From: Medakamo hakoo
Lineage: Eukaryota; Chlorophyta; Trebouxiophyceae; Coccomyxaceae
Length of the DNA stretch: 64,000 nt
Direction of reading: 5' to 3'
NCBI GenBank assembly: GCA_026636295.1
Contig: CP089450.1
Location: 682,001-746,000, forward strand
The notes under the pieces are model-generated. The model made no database searches. It was not told the origin of the DNA and saw nothing but the letters and a program-made list of their open reading frames with translations. Position numbers and translations under genes: made by a program. Below are positions 30,653 through 39,722 of this stretch, one piece after another. The number at the start of each line of letters is the position of its first letter. Positions within the stretch are counted from its first letter, which is position 1.

Positions 30653-31468
30653 AAGAAATAGCGGGTGGGTGTGCGCCTTCACCTGTGCGTTTTCACTCGC
30701 CTCGGCAGCCTGTGCAGGGGGTGTGCGACGTCAGAGGGGGCGTGGCGGGCGCTGCGCGCGCGTTTTGTGAGTGTTTCATGGGAAGGAAGTGGAGGCCTGG
30801 CCGTCCAGGGATGGCAGCAGCTGACGAACCCGCGCGTTGCCCGCCTGCCTCGCGCTGGACTCACTGGAGGCCTCGCCCCACCCGCCGGGGCGGTTGCGAC
30901 GGCTGGCGAGCCCGTGGCGGCGACGCCAGGCGCTAAGGCGGTCCTCTCCAGGCGGGGGAGGTCAGGTGGAGGTTGGGCCGCCGCCACGGACCGTGGACGG
31001 CGGCGGGCGCGCCCAGCCCCCTTCACCAGGGCTGCGCGCGGCCGCGGCCGGCCCCCCAGCGCACCGAGCGAGCAGTCGCGCATGTGAATTCGTCTCGTGC
31101 AGGCCATTTTGTTGGAGGCACGGCCCCCTCGACAGGCCGGGTGGTTGGCCGCTCGCACGCCCACGTCGCCGAGCCAGCCACCTCCCACGCCGCGGGCAGA
31201 AAGTTGAGACGGGCGGTGGCAGTGCGTGGCGGGGGCGGCGGCCCAAATTGGGGACGGGGAGGGCAGGCGGGCTTGAGCCTCAATTTTTTTTTGGGTGGCC
31301 ACCTCCCCACCAACCATGCTACCCCCACCCACCCCGACCACCACCCTTTAGCCGCCCGACCACCGACGCATGCTTGGGCGCTGTGCCCGGGCTTGGCCCG
31401 GCCGAGACGCGCCAATCCCCGCCCGTCAACGGTGGCCTGGAGCATGCCTGAACCTTTAACAGGCAGTG

Positions 31469-31553
31469 GTGAGGGAGGGACTGGCCCAGGCAGGGCCCAA
31501 AAGACCAACCGTCAAAGCCTGCGTCGCTTCACTGCGGTTTCTGTTCTCTCTAG
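31469..31553 (+). other. Putative 5' UTR intron of gene A
   Basis: Candidate donor GTGAGGGAGG and a strong pyrimidine-rich acceptor TTCTGTTCTCTCTAG, 85 bases, ending 85 bases before the ATG. Repeated exactly at 48403-48487 in copy B. Sequence-based only. Confidence 0.35.
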
Positions 31554-31638
31554 CCCTCCTTGCCACTACCGCCCTCGACCGCCCTCCAACCACCTCGCTC
31601 CCGCGTCCGTCGACCAGACCACGCCCCTCCCCGCAACA

Positions 31639-34437
31639 ATGGGTGAGTGCGGAGGGGGCGGAGGGGGCGGGAGGCCGCGCGGGTTCGTGGTTTTATAGAG
31701 CGCGTGGGAGACATGTACAGATTTGCGCGCGTGCGCGCAGGGGGCCGTCGCGGAACGAGGCTAGCCGGGCCGCAAAGCTGCCGCTCTTGTCTCAACGTTG
31801 TATTAACGGCCGCGAGCCGTGCCTTCCGGGGGTGGGCGGGAGGAAAGCGGGCGGCGTGCGGGCGGGGCGGGCGGCGCCTTGGACCGACCAACTCGGTCGC
31901 GCGCGAGCGAGCGCGCTAGCTTCCTCGTCACGCCGCCGCCGGGACGTGGCTCCCGACCATGCGCCACCCTCCCAGAGTGTGAGCGACTGACCTTGGCAAG
32001 ACGCCGAGGGCGCGTGCGCGGTGATTTGGGCGCACTTGCGCCCGGTAGTGGCGCGGGACGAAAGGTGGCGGCCACGTGAGCGCGCGAGCGCAACGCGAGA
32101 GGTCGGCCCCCCACCACCTGGCCGCGGCCACTTCCCGACGCCCTCAGCCTGCGCCACTCACACGCATGTGTGGACAAAGGCCTGAGGCCGGCACTCAGCG
32201 CGGGCATGCGCTGCGTTGCATGGGGAGGGTGGGAGGGGCGGCGGCGGCGTGTCGGAGAGGAGAGAGGAGAGGCATGCGCTCGGCCGCTCGCTCTCGCTCG
32301 GAGCCGCCGCCCCCCGGAGCGGCCGAGCTCGGCCGCTCTCCCGACCACGCCCTCCCGATCCACAACCACCCGCCTCTCCACCGCTCACTCCCTTTTTCTC
32401 CCCCGCTCCCGCCCGACGCCCGCAGTTTCCAAGACGGCCATGCCCGTCATCAACAACAACAACGCCACCAACGCCGCCCTGTGCGGTGAGGCCAAGCCCA
32501 AAGCCGGCCCGGCCGTCTTCGACGTGGTCGCGACGTCCGCCCTGTCGTCGTCGCCCGCGCCGCCGCTGCCGCCGCCCTCGCGCGCGCCGGTCGCCTTGAC
32601 GACGGACGCGCCGCCAGCGGCCGCGCCCTCCAGCGACGAAGCGGACGATGTCATGCTGCTGGCCGCCATGGCGCAGGCGTCCGAACTGGCCGAGGAGCGC
32701 AAGGCGCTCGACGCGCAGGCCCAGCTGTTGGTCGAGCTGGTGCGCCGCGACGACGACGCCGCGGCCCAGACCATGCAGGGTCTGCTGTGCTTCAACCACC
32801 GGCCGACCGAGCGCGCGCTGAACAAGTACGTCGCCGCGTCCAAGGCCAAGAAGAAGGACGGAAAGGACTTCCCCGCCGTGGCCAAGCGGTTCAACGACCG
32901 CGTCTTCAATGCCAAGGACGGCGCCCTCCTGCCCGTGGTGACGCTGCGCGCGCTGTTGTGTCCCGACCCGCTGTCCGGCGCCGTCCTGCTGGACGCGCGC
33001 GACGTCGTGCGCGCTTTCCAGGACGACAGTAGTGCCATGGCCATGTACATGTTCGCGTGGCGGGTGCGGCGCGCGCTGCGGGACGCGATGGCGGAGCGGG
33101 GGTTTGACCCGGCGACGGCCCTGGTCGCGTGCGCGCCGCCGCCCGCGTGGGCGCGCCAGCTGGCCTGCTACCAGCCCGCCGCCGCCGCCGCCGCCGCCGC
33201 CACGCAGGCTGACGCGCCCACGTCCTCCGCTGAGGAGGACGTGGTGGCGGAGCCTGAGGAGGGGGTGCCGGCCGCGCCGCCCGCGCCGGCGCAGGAAGCG
33301 GCGGCTGGCCCGGCGCTGGCGCCGGCGACCGTGGTCAGGGTCGAGGCGGGCGACGCGTGCGTCACTGCCTCCTCCTTCACGCCGGGCGCGCCAGTCCTGC
33401 CGTTCGCGGCCGTGCTGCAATCGATGAAGCTGTCTTGTGAGCTCATGACGGCCGCGGCCAAGGCGCAGCTGGCGGTCAAGCCGGCGCCCGCGCTGCCTCC
33501 CTCGACTGCGGCCGCCGCGGCCACGGTCGAGGCCGCGCGTGCGCTGGCCATCGTCCCCTGGGTGCCGCACACGCCGCACACGCTGCGCGGGGCGCCGCGC
33601 CAGGCCCTGCCTGACCTGCGCCGCCTGCTGGCGCCCACGCCCACGCTGCTGCCGCCCGCGGTCCCGTCCAACCCGACGACGACGGCCCTCATCGTTTACT
33701 CTCCGCCAGCGTGGGCGCGCCGCGCGCTGGCGGCCGCGGCGCCCACGCTGCGCCCGGCGCTGACGCAGCCGCGCCTGCCGACGCCTGCGAACCGCGTCCT
33801 GATGCTGGCGCAGGAGCTTGCCTTACAAACGGCGCTGGCGTCGCCTAAATTGACGCTGGCGCTGCCCGCGCCGCTGGAGGTGGAGGAGGAGCCGGCCGCC
33901 GCCGCCCCTGAAGCCGAAGCCGAGCCCACGCCCTCTCGCACGCCCATCCCCGCCGGCCGCGGCACCGCCATCTGGGGTCAGGGCGCCGTGGTCGCGGTGA
34001 TGGCGGACGGTGCGGGCGGCGACCACGAGCTCGCCGTCTTTGCGCCCATGGCCGTCGCGGAGTACAAACCGCAGCCGGCGGCGGTGGTGGAAGACGAAAG
34101 CGACAAAGAAGAAGAAGGAGAAGAAGAAGAAGAAGAAAATGAAGAGGCGGAGCCGGCGGTCGTGCCGCCGGCCGCGAAGCCTGGCGCCACGTCGGCCGTG
34201 TTGGTGGTCGCGCCCAAGTCCGCCCAGCCCACTCGCACGTGGGCGGACGTTGTCCGCTGCGTGAAAGACAAAAACGAAGGGGCGGAGCCGGCGGTCGTGC
34301 CGCCGGCCGCGAAGACTGGCGCCACGCCTGCCGCGAAGGCTGGCGCCACGCCGGCCGTGTCGCTGGTCGCGCCCGAGCCCGCCCAGCCCACTCGCACGTG
34401 GGCGGACGTCGTCCGCTGCGGCATTGCCCGTGCGTAG
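31639..34437 (+). CDS. Gene A: fast-evolving paralogue with cassette promoter, unknown function
   Basis: Exon 1 is only ATGG (31639-31642). After the 783-base intron 31643-32425, exon 2 (32426-34437) gives MVSKTAMPVINNNNATNAAL and a 671-residue protein. The middle (about residues 110-250) is a compact helical region (LLCFNHRPTERALNKYVAAS, then MFAWRVRRALRDAMAE). Pro/Ala-rich linkers follow. A C-terminal block (PIPAGRGTAIWGQG, FAPMAVAEYKPQPA) recurs in gene B (PIPAGCGAVVWGQG, FAPMAVGEYEAQPA). An acidic Glu run precedes a tandem repeat, each unit ending in PTRTWADVVRC. No family is recognised. No signal peptide or membrane segment was seen. The 5' region is almost identical to that of gene B while most of the coding exon is not. 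Confidence 0.75.
32317..32338. repeat. 22-base GC palindrome in the gene A intron
   Basis: Half-site GAGCGGCCGAG plus its complement, about 90 bases before the acceptor. The same palindrome is at 49251-49272 in copy B. It could form a hairpin or be a symmetric protein-binding site. Confidence 0.6.
34147..34419 (+). repeat. Tandem coding repeat in gene A
   Basis: Two units (34147-34260 and 34282-34419) start with the same AEPAVVPPAAK coding sequence and end in RTWADVVRC. The second carries an extra 24 bases from an internal GATPAAKA-type duplication. The spacer encodes VKDKNEG. This is a recent in-frame duplication, since codons are mostly conserved. Confidence 0.75.
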
Positions 34438-34606
34438 ATGAACACTTCCCGTCTCTACGTGAACAAGGCCGAACAAGAAGAAATCGCAGTACATAAAACA
34501 TTCAACAATTCAACAATTCAACAAGTCCGCAGAACGAAGAATGATTCAATAATTATTGAAGTAGAAAACGTTCTTGCCACAGTCCAGTCAGGGGGTGGGT
34601 TGAGAG
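34428..34606 (+). repeat. 3' flank block shared with gene B, copy A
   Basis: Matches 50870-51042 with scattered substitutions and one extra 8-base AATTCAAC unit (three here, two in B). It holds the stop codon, a conserved TCTCTACGTGAACAAGGCC segment and the AT palindrome at 34545-34560. Similarity reappears at 34721-34737 (B: 51111-51127). This flank is clearly less alike than the 5' block. Confidence 0.8.
34545..34560. repeat. AT-rich palindrome in the gene A 3' UTR
   Basis: The perfect 16-base palindrome TTCAATAATTATTGAA stands out in very GC-rich surroundings. It is conserved exactly at 50979-50994 after gene B, so it may be an RNA 3'-end or binding element. Confidence 0.65.
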
Positions 34607-34672
34607 TGTGTGTGTGTGTGCGTGGTGGTGGTTGGGTTGCGAGAGAGAGTGAGTGTGCGTGTGGTGGTGGTG

Positions 34673-34700
34673 GAAAACTCAACCCATGGGTTGAGTTTTC
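34673..34700. repeat. 28-base perfect palindrome, gene A side only
   Basis: Half-site GAAAACTCAACCCA plus its exact complement, about 235 bases after the gene A stop. The related flank of gene B has GGGTTGAGAG at the matching place but no inverted partner. Confidence 0.85.
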
Positions 34701-34909
34701 GGGGATTTTTCCTGGAACGCCCGTGCGCTCGCAGCTCTCTGCGATTGCAGAGGTGCTCGTGCACGAGGCTGACAGGCTGGGGTGGGAGGGTGGAGTCCAT
34801 TGGTCGTGAATGTGTTTGCCCGCTTTGCTTTGCTTTTTGGTGTGGGGGATGGACGGGTCGTGAAAAAAAAACAGAGACGGAGGGCCGGGCGCCCGAGTCC
34901 TACACCACG

Positions 34910-36036
34910 CTACGCTACACAGACATCTAGCACGCTCACATAGCTGGCCGACCGCGCGACCGCGCCCACTACCCGCCACCAGGTGCGCTGCGACGCGTGC
35001 GCGCCCAGGCCGGCCAGGACGGCGGTGGGTGTGGGCGGGGTCGCAACCACGACCACCGCCCCACTCCCGACGACCGCCGGCACGATGGCGGCCGCCGCCG
35101 GGCCCAGCCACGCCACCGGCCAGGCCATGCTGCGCAGGTGCCAGGCGGTCACGCCGCGCGCGGCCAGGCGCGCCGCGCACGCCGCCACCGCCGCGGCGGC
35201 GGCGGCGTGGTTGGTGTGGCCGGTGACGCCGTGGCCGTCAAACGTCAGGACGGCGGCCGTGGCCGGCTGGGCTGCGACAGCGGCCAGGACTGCGTCGGCC
35301 GCAGCGCGCACGTCCCAGGCGACGTCCATGCCGTCCTGTTGTTTGGTGGAGGGGGAGGGAGGGGGGAAAGCGTGGGAGCCCAGCCCGTGGTGGAGAAAAA
35401 CAAAACACCCCGGAGCCACACCACCAGGAGAAAGACGAGACGGAAAGGAAAACACTCGTCCCTGGCCAGCCGACCGGCGGCTGGGCTGCATTGGTGCTCT
35501 GGCACGATATTTGACAGCACCGCTCAACAATGGGAGCGCGGCACTGCTTCGAAACGTGCGTTGGGGGGGTGGACGGGACAGGCGGAAAAGCCCTCACCTG
35601 GAGCGCGGGGTGGTCAAGCACGGTCACCCGGCCCGCCCTGTCCGGGCCGAGGAGGGCCGGCAGGGCGGCCGCCAGCTCTTTAGTACGGGTGGTGCCCAGG
35701 CCGGCGGCGTTGCCTGGTGCGTTGGGAGGGCGTGCCGTGAGGCGTGGACGCGGCGGCAGGGAGGGCCGGGTCGCTTGGCGCACACGACGCCGCGGAAAAA
35801 AAAAGGGGGCACGCACCGTTGCTCAGGCACAGCACGTCGACCGCCGCCAGCGCGCCAAAGGGCGAGGCTGCACACCCAGTCCCCACGCTCAGCAAAGCGG
35901 GCGTGAAGAACAGGCACTCGTCGTCCGGGTGGGCGGTGACGAGGAGGAGGCGTCGAGGGTTGGCCGTGGTGGGGTGGGCGGCGGCGGCCAGCAGGCATGC
36001 GTCGTCGCCTTTCGACAGCCGGCGGCGGGGTGGCAT
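34910..36036 (-). CDS. PIGL: GlcNAc-PI de-N-acetylase (GPI anchor biosynthesis)
   Basis: Exons 35817-36036, 35598-35713 and 34910-35335 encode 253 residues, the usual PIG-L length. Metal-binding motif AHPDDE is at residues 35-40. VDVLCLSNGNAAGLGTTRTK then spans the first splice, and VTVLDHPALQDGMDVAWD spans the second. The downstream motif TFDGHGVTGHTNH supplies the other ligands. All three exon joins restore conserved PIG-L text. The enzyme removes the N-acetyl group from GlcNAc-phosphatidylinositol on the ER face. The expected N-terminal membrane helix is not visible from this ATG, so an upstream exon within 36037-36283 is possible. It is head to head with V-ATPase F. Confidence 0.9.
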
Positions 36037-36283
36037 GGGGTCGCGGACGGCGTCAACGTGTGTGCGTCGAGACCCTGGCTGTGTGGGGCTACGTAAGCCT
36101 GGCGGCGGCGGTCCTGAGAGGGCCGGGCGGCCCCTTTCCCTCTGCCGCAGCGAGGCCTCTCGCTGCGGCCGAAACCGACGTCTGCGGCCCGGGCGCGAAA
36201 ACACTCTGTCGTTCGATCGAGAGGGGGGGTGACGACAAAACGAAACCTCTTCTTCCCTCCCCTCGCCACGCAGTGCCCAGACC
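36037..36283. promoter_or_regulatory. Divergent promoter, PIG-L / V-ATPase F
   Basis: 247 bases between the chosen start codons. It may include 5' UTR or a leader exon of PIG-L. No motif was recognised. Confidence 0.35.
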
Positions 36284-36971
36284 ATGATGGAGTCGGCCGG
36301 CCCGCCGCCCGAAGGCTCCCTGCTGGCCGTCATCGGGGATGAGGTAGGCAGCGTGTGGAAGAGGGAGGGCGCTCCACTCGCAACGCGCTCGGTGCCATGC
36401 CCTTTGCTCACTCCGCCACGCCCCCTCCGCCACACTGTCAGGACACCGTCACCGGCTTCCTCCTGGCGGGCGTCGGCCACATGGACCTGCGGCGCACGTC
36501 CAACTTCCTCATCGTCAACGACAGTGCGTTGCTTTGCGTTTTCGAAGGGAGGGAAAAAAAAACGCGCCTCGCGCTCACTCGCACCCTCCCCTCCCTCTCC
36601 CTTCCCTGTCCCGCCTGGGAGGGAAGACGGACCGCGCCCGGACGGGCGGGCGCTCCCCATGCCCGCCTGCCCATGCCTTCTCACACGCTGACACGCCACC
36701 CCAACACAAACCCACACCAGAAACGCCCGCCGGCCGCATCGAGGCCGCCTTCCGCGAGTTCACGGCCCGCCCGGACATCGCGGTCGTGCTGGTCACGCAA
36801 GCCGTCGCGGAGGAGATCCGGCCTGCGATCGCGTCGCACGCCGCGGCCGTGCCGGCCATCCTGGAGATTCCGTCCAAGGACACGCCGTACAACCCGGCCA
36901 AAGACGGCGTCCTGGCGCGCGTGCGCCACTTGCTGGGCGGGGAGGGCGGTGGGGGTGGGGGCCACGTGTGA
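36284..36971 (+). CDS. VMA7: V-type proton ATPase subunit F
   Basis: Exons 36284-36343, 36442-36523 and 36721-36971 encode 130 residues, close to the family's ~120. Conserved stretches are LLAVIGDEDTVTGFLLAGVG, NFLIVNDKTPAGRIEAAFRE, DIAVVLVTQAVAEEIRPAI and PAILEIPSKDTPYNPAKD. Subunit F sits in the central stalk of V1 and couples ATP hydrolysis to proton pumping into vacuoles and endomembranes. Two methionines begin the frame (36284 and 36287); the first is used. The first intron uses the donor GTAGGC, less common here. The Gly-rich C-terminus (GGEGGGGGGHV) is a local peculiarity. Confidence 0.95.
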
Positions 36972-37050
36972 AAAAAAAATCCCTTTGTAGCTGTTGTTTG
37001 CGTTGAGAGCCTGTGTTCCTTCCTGCTCGCTGGGCGCGCGCGGACGTGGG

Positions 37051-37090
37051 AGCGTGTGCATGCCGGTCGGAGCGTGTGCATGCCGGTCGG
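37051..37090 (+). repeat. 20-base perfect tandem duplication
   Basis: The unit agcgtgtgcatgccggtcgg occurs twice back to back, 140 bases before the UDP-sugar pyrophosphorylase ATG. Each unit contains GCATGC. It is a candidate duplicated promoter element. Confidence 0.7.
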
Positions 37091-37229
37091 CGCTGATTGA
37101 TGCCTTCCCAGGCGAAAGGTAACTGGTCGAGAGGGTGTCTCAGACCGCAACCGCGCGCGCGCCGAACGACCGCCGCTGTCCCCTCGACACGCAACCCCAC
37201 AGCCGCGACGGCGTCCCACTGGTCCAACC

Positions 37230-39409
37230 ATGTCGCCTTCGGTCGCAGACGTCCTGGGCGACAACGCCGGGCTGTTGACTGAGAAGGTAAGGTGGATGGA
37301 TGGCCGTGTCCGCGGTCGCGTTTTGCTTCCGCGCCCACGCCATGCATTTTTTCGGTCGCCAATGCCGCCGCCCAAACCGCAGCACTGACATCCGTCCGCC
37401 CACCCACTCCACCCATCCAGGAGGCCGCCCTCGTCCAGGCCCTGCTGGACTGCGGCCAGGAGCACGTGTTCCGGGACTGGCCGGCCGCAGGTGAGAGGAG
37501 ATGATGAAGAAAGGGAGAGAAGGAACGGCGCGTGCGCGCGCGCGCGACCACCCATCCATCCACATTGCCCTCCCACCACCACCACCACCCCCTCGACCCA
37601 GGCACGGCCGACGACGACAAGCGCCGCCTGCTGACCCAGCTGGCCGCCTTGGACGCCGCGTACTCGGACCGGGGGCTGCCAGGTTACTGCGCCAACGCGG
37701 CCCGCCTGCTGGCCGACTCGCGGGCGGGCACCAACCCGTTTGAAGGCCTCATCCCGCGCGTGCCCGCGGGCGAGGCCCTGGAATTCGGGACGCCCGCCTA
37801 CCGCACCGCCGAAGACGCGGGCGCCCTGGCCGCGGGCAAGGCCGGCTTCGTCCTGGTGGCCGGCGGCCTGGGCGAGCGCCTGGGCTACTCCGGCATCAAG
37901 CTGGCCCTGCCGGCCGAGACCGCGCGCGGCGCGTGCTTCCTCCAACTGTACATCGAGTCGATTCTGGCCCTCCAGGACGCCGCCCGGGCGCGGGCGGTGC
38001 GGGAGGGGCGGGACCCGTCGCCCATCGTCCTGCCCCTCGCCATCATGACGTCCGCGGACACGCACGCCCGCACGGCCGCCCTGCTGGAAGCGCACGGCAA
38101 CTTTGGCATGGCCCCCGGCCAGGTCAGCCTCATGCGCCAGGAACGCGTCGCGTGCCTGGCCGACGGGTCGGGCGCCCTGGCCCTGGACCCGGCCGACCGG
38201 TGGTGCGTGCTGACCAAGCCGCATGGCCACGGCGACGTCCACGCCCTCATGCACTCCACCGGCACGGCCGCGGCCTGGGCGGCGGCCGGCATCGAGTGGG
38301 TCTGCTTCTTCCAGGACACAAACGGCCAGGTGTTTAAAGGCTTGATCCCCGCCCTGGGCGTCTCCGTGTCCCGCGGCTTCGACCTCAACTCTCTGGCCGT
38401 GCCTCGGCGGGCGGGCGAAGCCATCGGCGGCCTGGCCCGCCTGGAACCGGCGGGCGGCGGCGGCGGCGGACTGACCATTAACGTCGAATACAACGTGCTG
38501 GACCCGCTGCTGCGCGCGACCGTCTCCCCCGCGGGCGACGTCGACGACGGCGCCACCGGCTTCTCGCCCTTCCCGGGCAACATCAACCAGCTGGTCGTGC
38601 GCTTGCCCACGTACCTGAAAGCCTTGGAGGCGTCCGGCGGCGTGGTCGGCGAATTCGTCAACCCCAAGTACGCAGACGCCAGCCGCACGACTTTCAAAGC
38701 GCCGACGCGGCTGGAGTGCTTGATGCAGGACCTGCCGCACGCCCTGCCGCCGGGCGCGGCCGTCGGGTGCACGGTCATCACCCCTGTGTGGGCCGCGTAC
38801 TCGCCCGTCAAGACGGCGGCCGCGGACGCGGCGGCCAAGGCGGCGGCCGGCGCGCCGACGCACAGCGCGACCGCGGCCGAGGCCGACGCCTACCGGGTCG
38901 CGGCCGCGTCCCTGACGGCCATCGGCGCGTCCGTGGGGCCGGCCCAGCCCGACACCTTCAACGGCGTGCCCACCGACTGGCCGCCCGCCCTGGCCTGGTC
39001 GCCGCGGTGGGCGCTGACGCTGTCGGACCTGGCCGCACGCGTCCCCGACCCCGCGGCCCTGTCCATCCGTGCCGGGTCGGCCTTTGTCGTGGAGGCGGGG
39101 CACCCGGGCCTGGTCATCCAGGGTCTGGACTTGGACGGCGCCCTGGTGGTCAGCGCCGTCCCAGGCGCTGACCTGACCATCGGCTCGCCCGCCAGCCCGG
39201 CCGTCGTGAAGAACAAGGGCTGGGCGCGCCGCGCGCTGACAGAGGGCAAGCCCGCGACCGAGGAACAGTGGATGCGCGGCTTCAAGTTTTGCAAGGGCGA
39301 GACGCTGCGGCTGGAGTATGATGTGACTGGCAAGTACGTGTGGCCGGAGGAAGGGAAGGGCGGTGCAGGGGTGGCGGAGGAGGAGCCGGCGCTGGCGGCG
39401 GCGGTGTGA
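37230..39409 (+). CDS. USP: UDP-sugar pyrophosphorylase
   Basis: Exons 37230-37286, 37421-37490 and 37602-39409 encode 644 residues; plant USP is about 610-620. The nucleotide-binding loop is VLVAGGLGERLGYSGIKLAL. Further family segments are LPLAIMTSADTHARTAALLE, WCVLTKPHGHGDVHALMHST, FFQDTNGQVFKGLIPALGVS, NVEYNVLDPLLRA and FSPFPGNINQLV. The GGLGERLGY form separates USP from UGPase and from UDP-GlcNAc pyrophosphorylase. It converts many sugar-1-phosphates plus UTP to UDP-sugars in the cytosol. The splice phases (0 and 1) restore a continuous N-terminus (MSPSVADVLGDNAGLLTEKE). The C-terminal end is Ala/Glu-rich. Confidence 0.94.
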
Positions 39410-39722
39410 CACAACACACAGTGAGGTGGAATGGGTTGGGTGTGGGGTTGGGCGACCGCTGCACACTCTGCTCTTCCGCGCGGCCGCGCAAAACGAACGC
39501 CTGCGCGCACGGCCCGTCCTCGCGCGGCCCGCCCACACCCGCACGGCAGGCACGCGCGCGTGTGTGTGGACTCGCTGAGCCCATCGCCCGGGTGATCTGG
39601 GTCTGACCCCGTGCGCACGCGTCGAGCGAACAGCGCAATTTGTCGCCCCCCGGCTCGCACCTCCAGCCGCCTTCGTCCAGCCGACCCCTCCCACCCCCAT
39701 CCTCATCCACCATCCCACCTCC
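39410..39722. other. Intergenic, nothing recognised
   Basis: 313 bases between USP and LUC7. It carries the USP 3' end and the LUC7 promoter; GC-rich, with no motif or coding signal I can support. Confidence 0.4.

Larger units (their letters stand above)
30662..32432 (+). repeat. 1,771-base near-identical duplication, copy A
   Basis: Equal in length to 47596-49366 at a constant offset of 16,934 bases. Read through its whole length, I found a single difference (A at 32365 versus C at 49299) and no indel. It contains about 980 bases upstream of the gene A start, the four-base coding exon, the 783-base intron and seven bases of exon 2. No terminal repeats or target-site duplication were seen at either edge, so it does not look like a transposon. 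Confidence 0.93.

Noticed and set aside
30679-32381. Several 160-240-codon frames inside the duplicated block on both strands
   Set aside because: They lie in promoter and intron sequence, are low in complexity and overlap on both strands. Their identity between copies only reflects the DNA duplication.
33200-34437. Gene A/B C-terminal WADVVR motif as a retroelement ORF1 remnant
   Set aside because: A short motif of this kind also occurs in unrelated proteins; no zinc knuckle, endonuclease or polymerase frame lies nearby.
34438-34910. A small plus-strand gene after gene A
   Set aside because: The 123-codon frame there runs through the shared 3' UTR block, a GT repeat and the 28-base palindrome; nothing resembles a protein.
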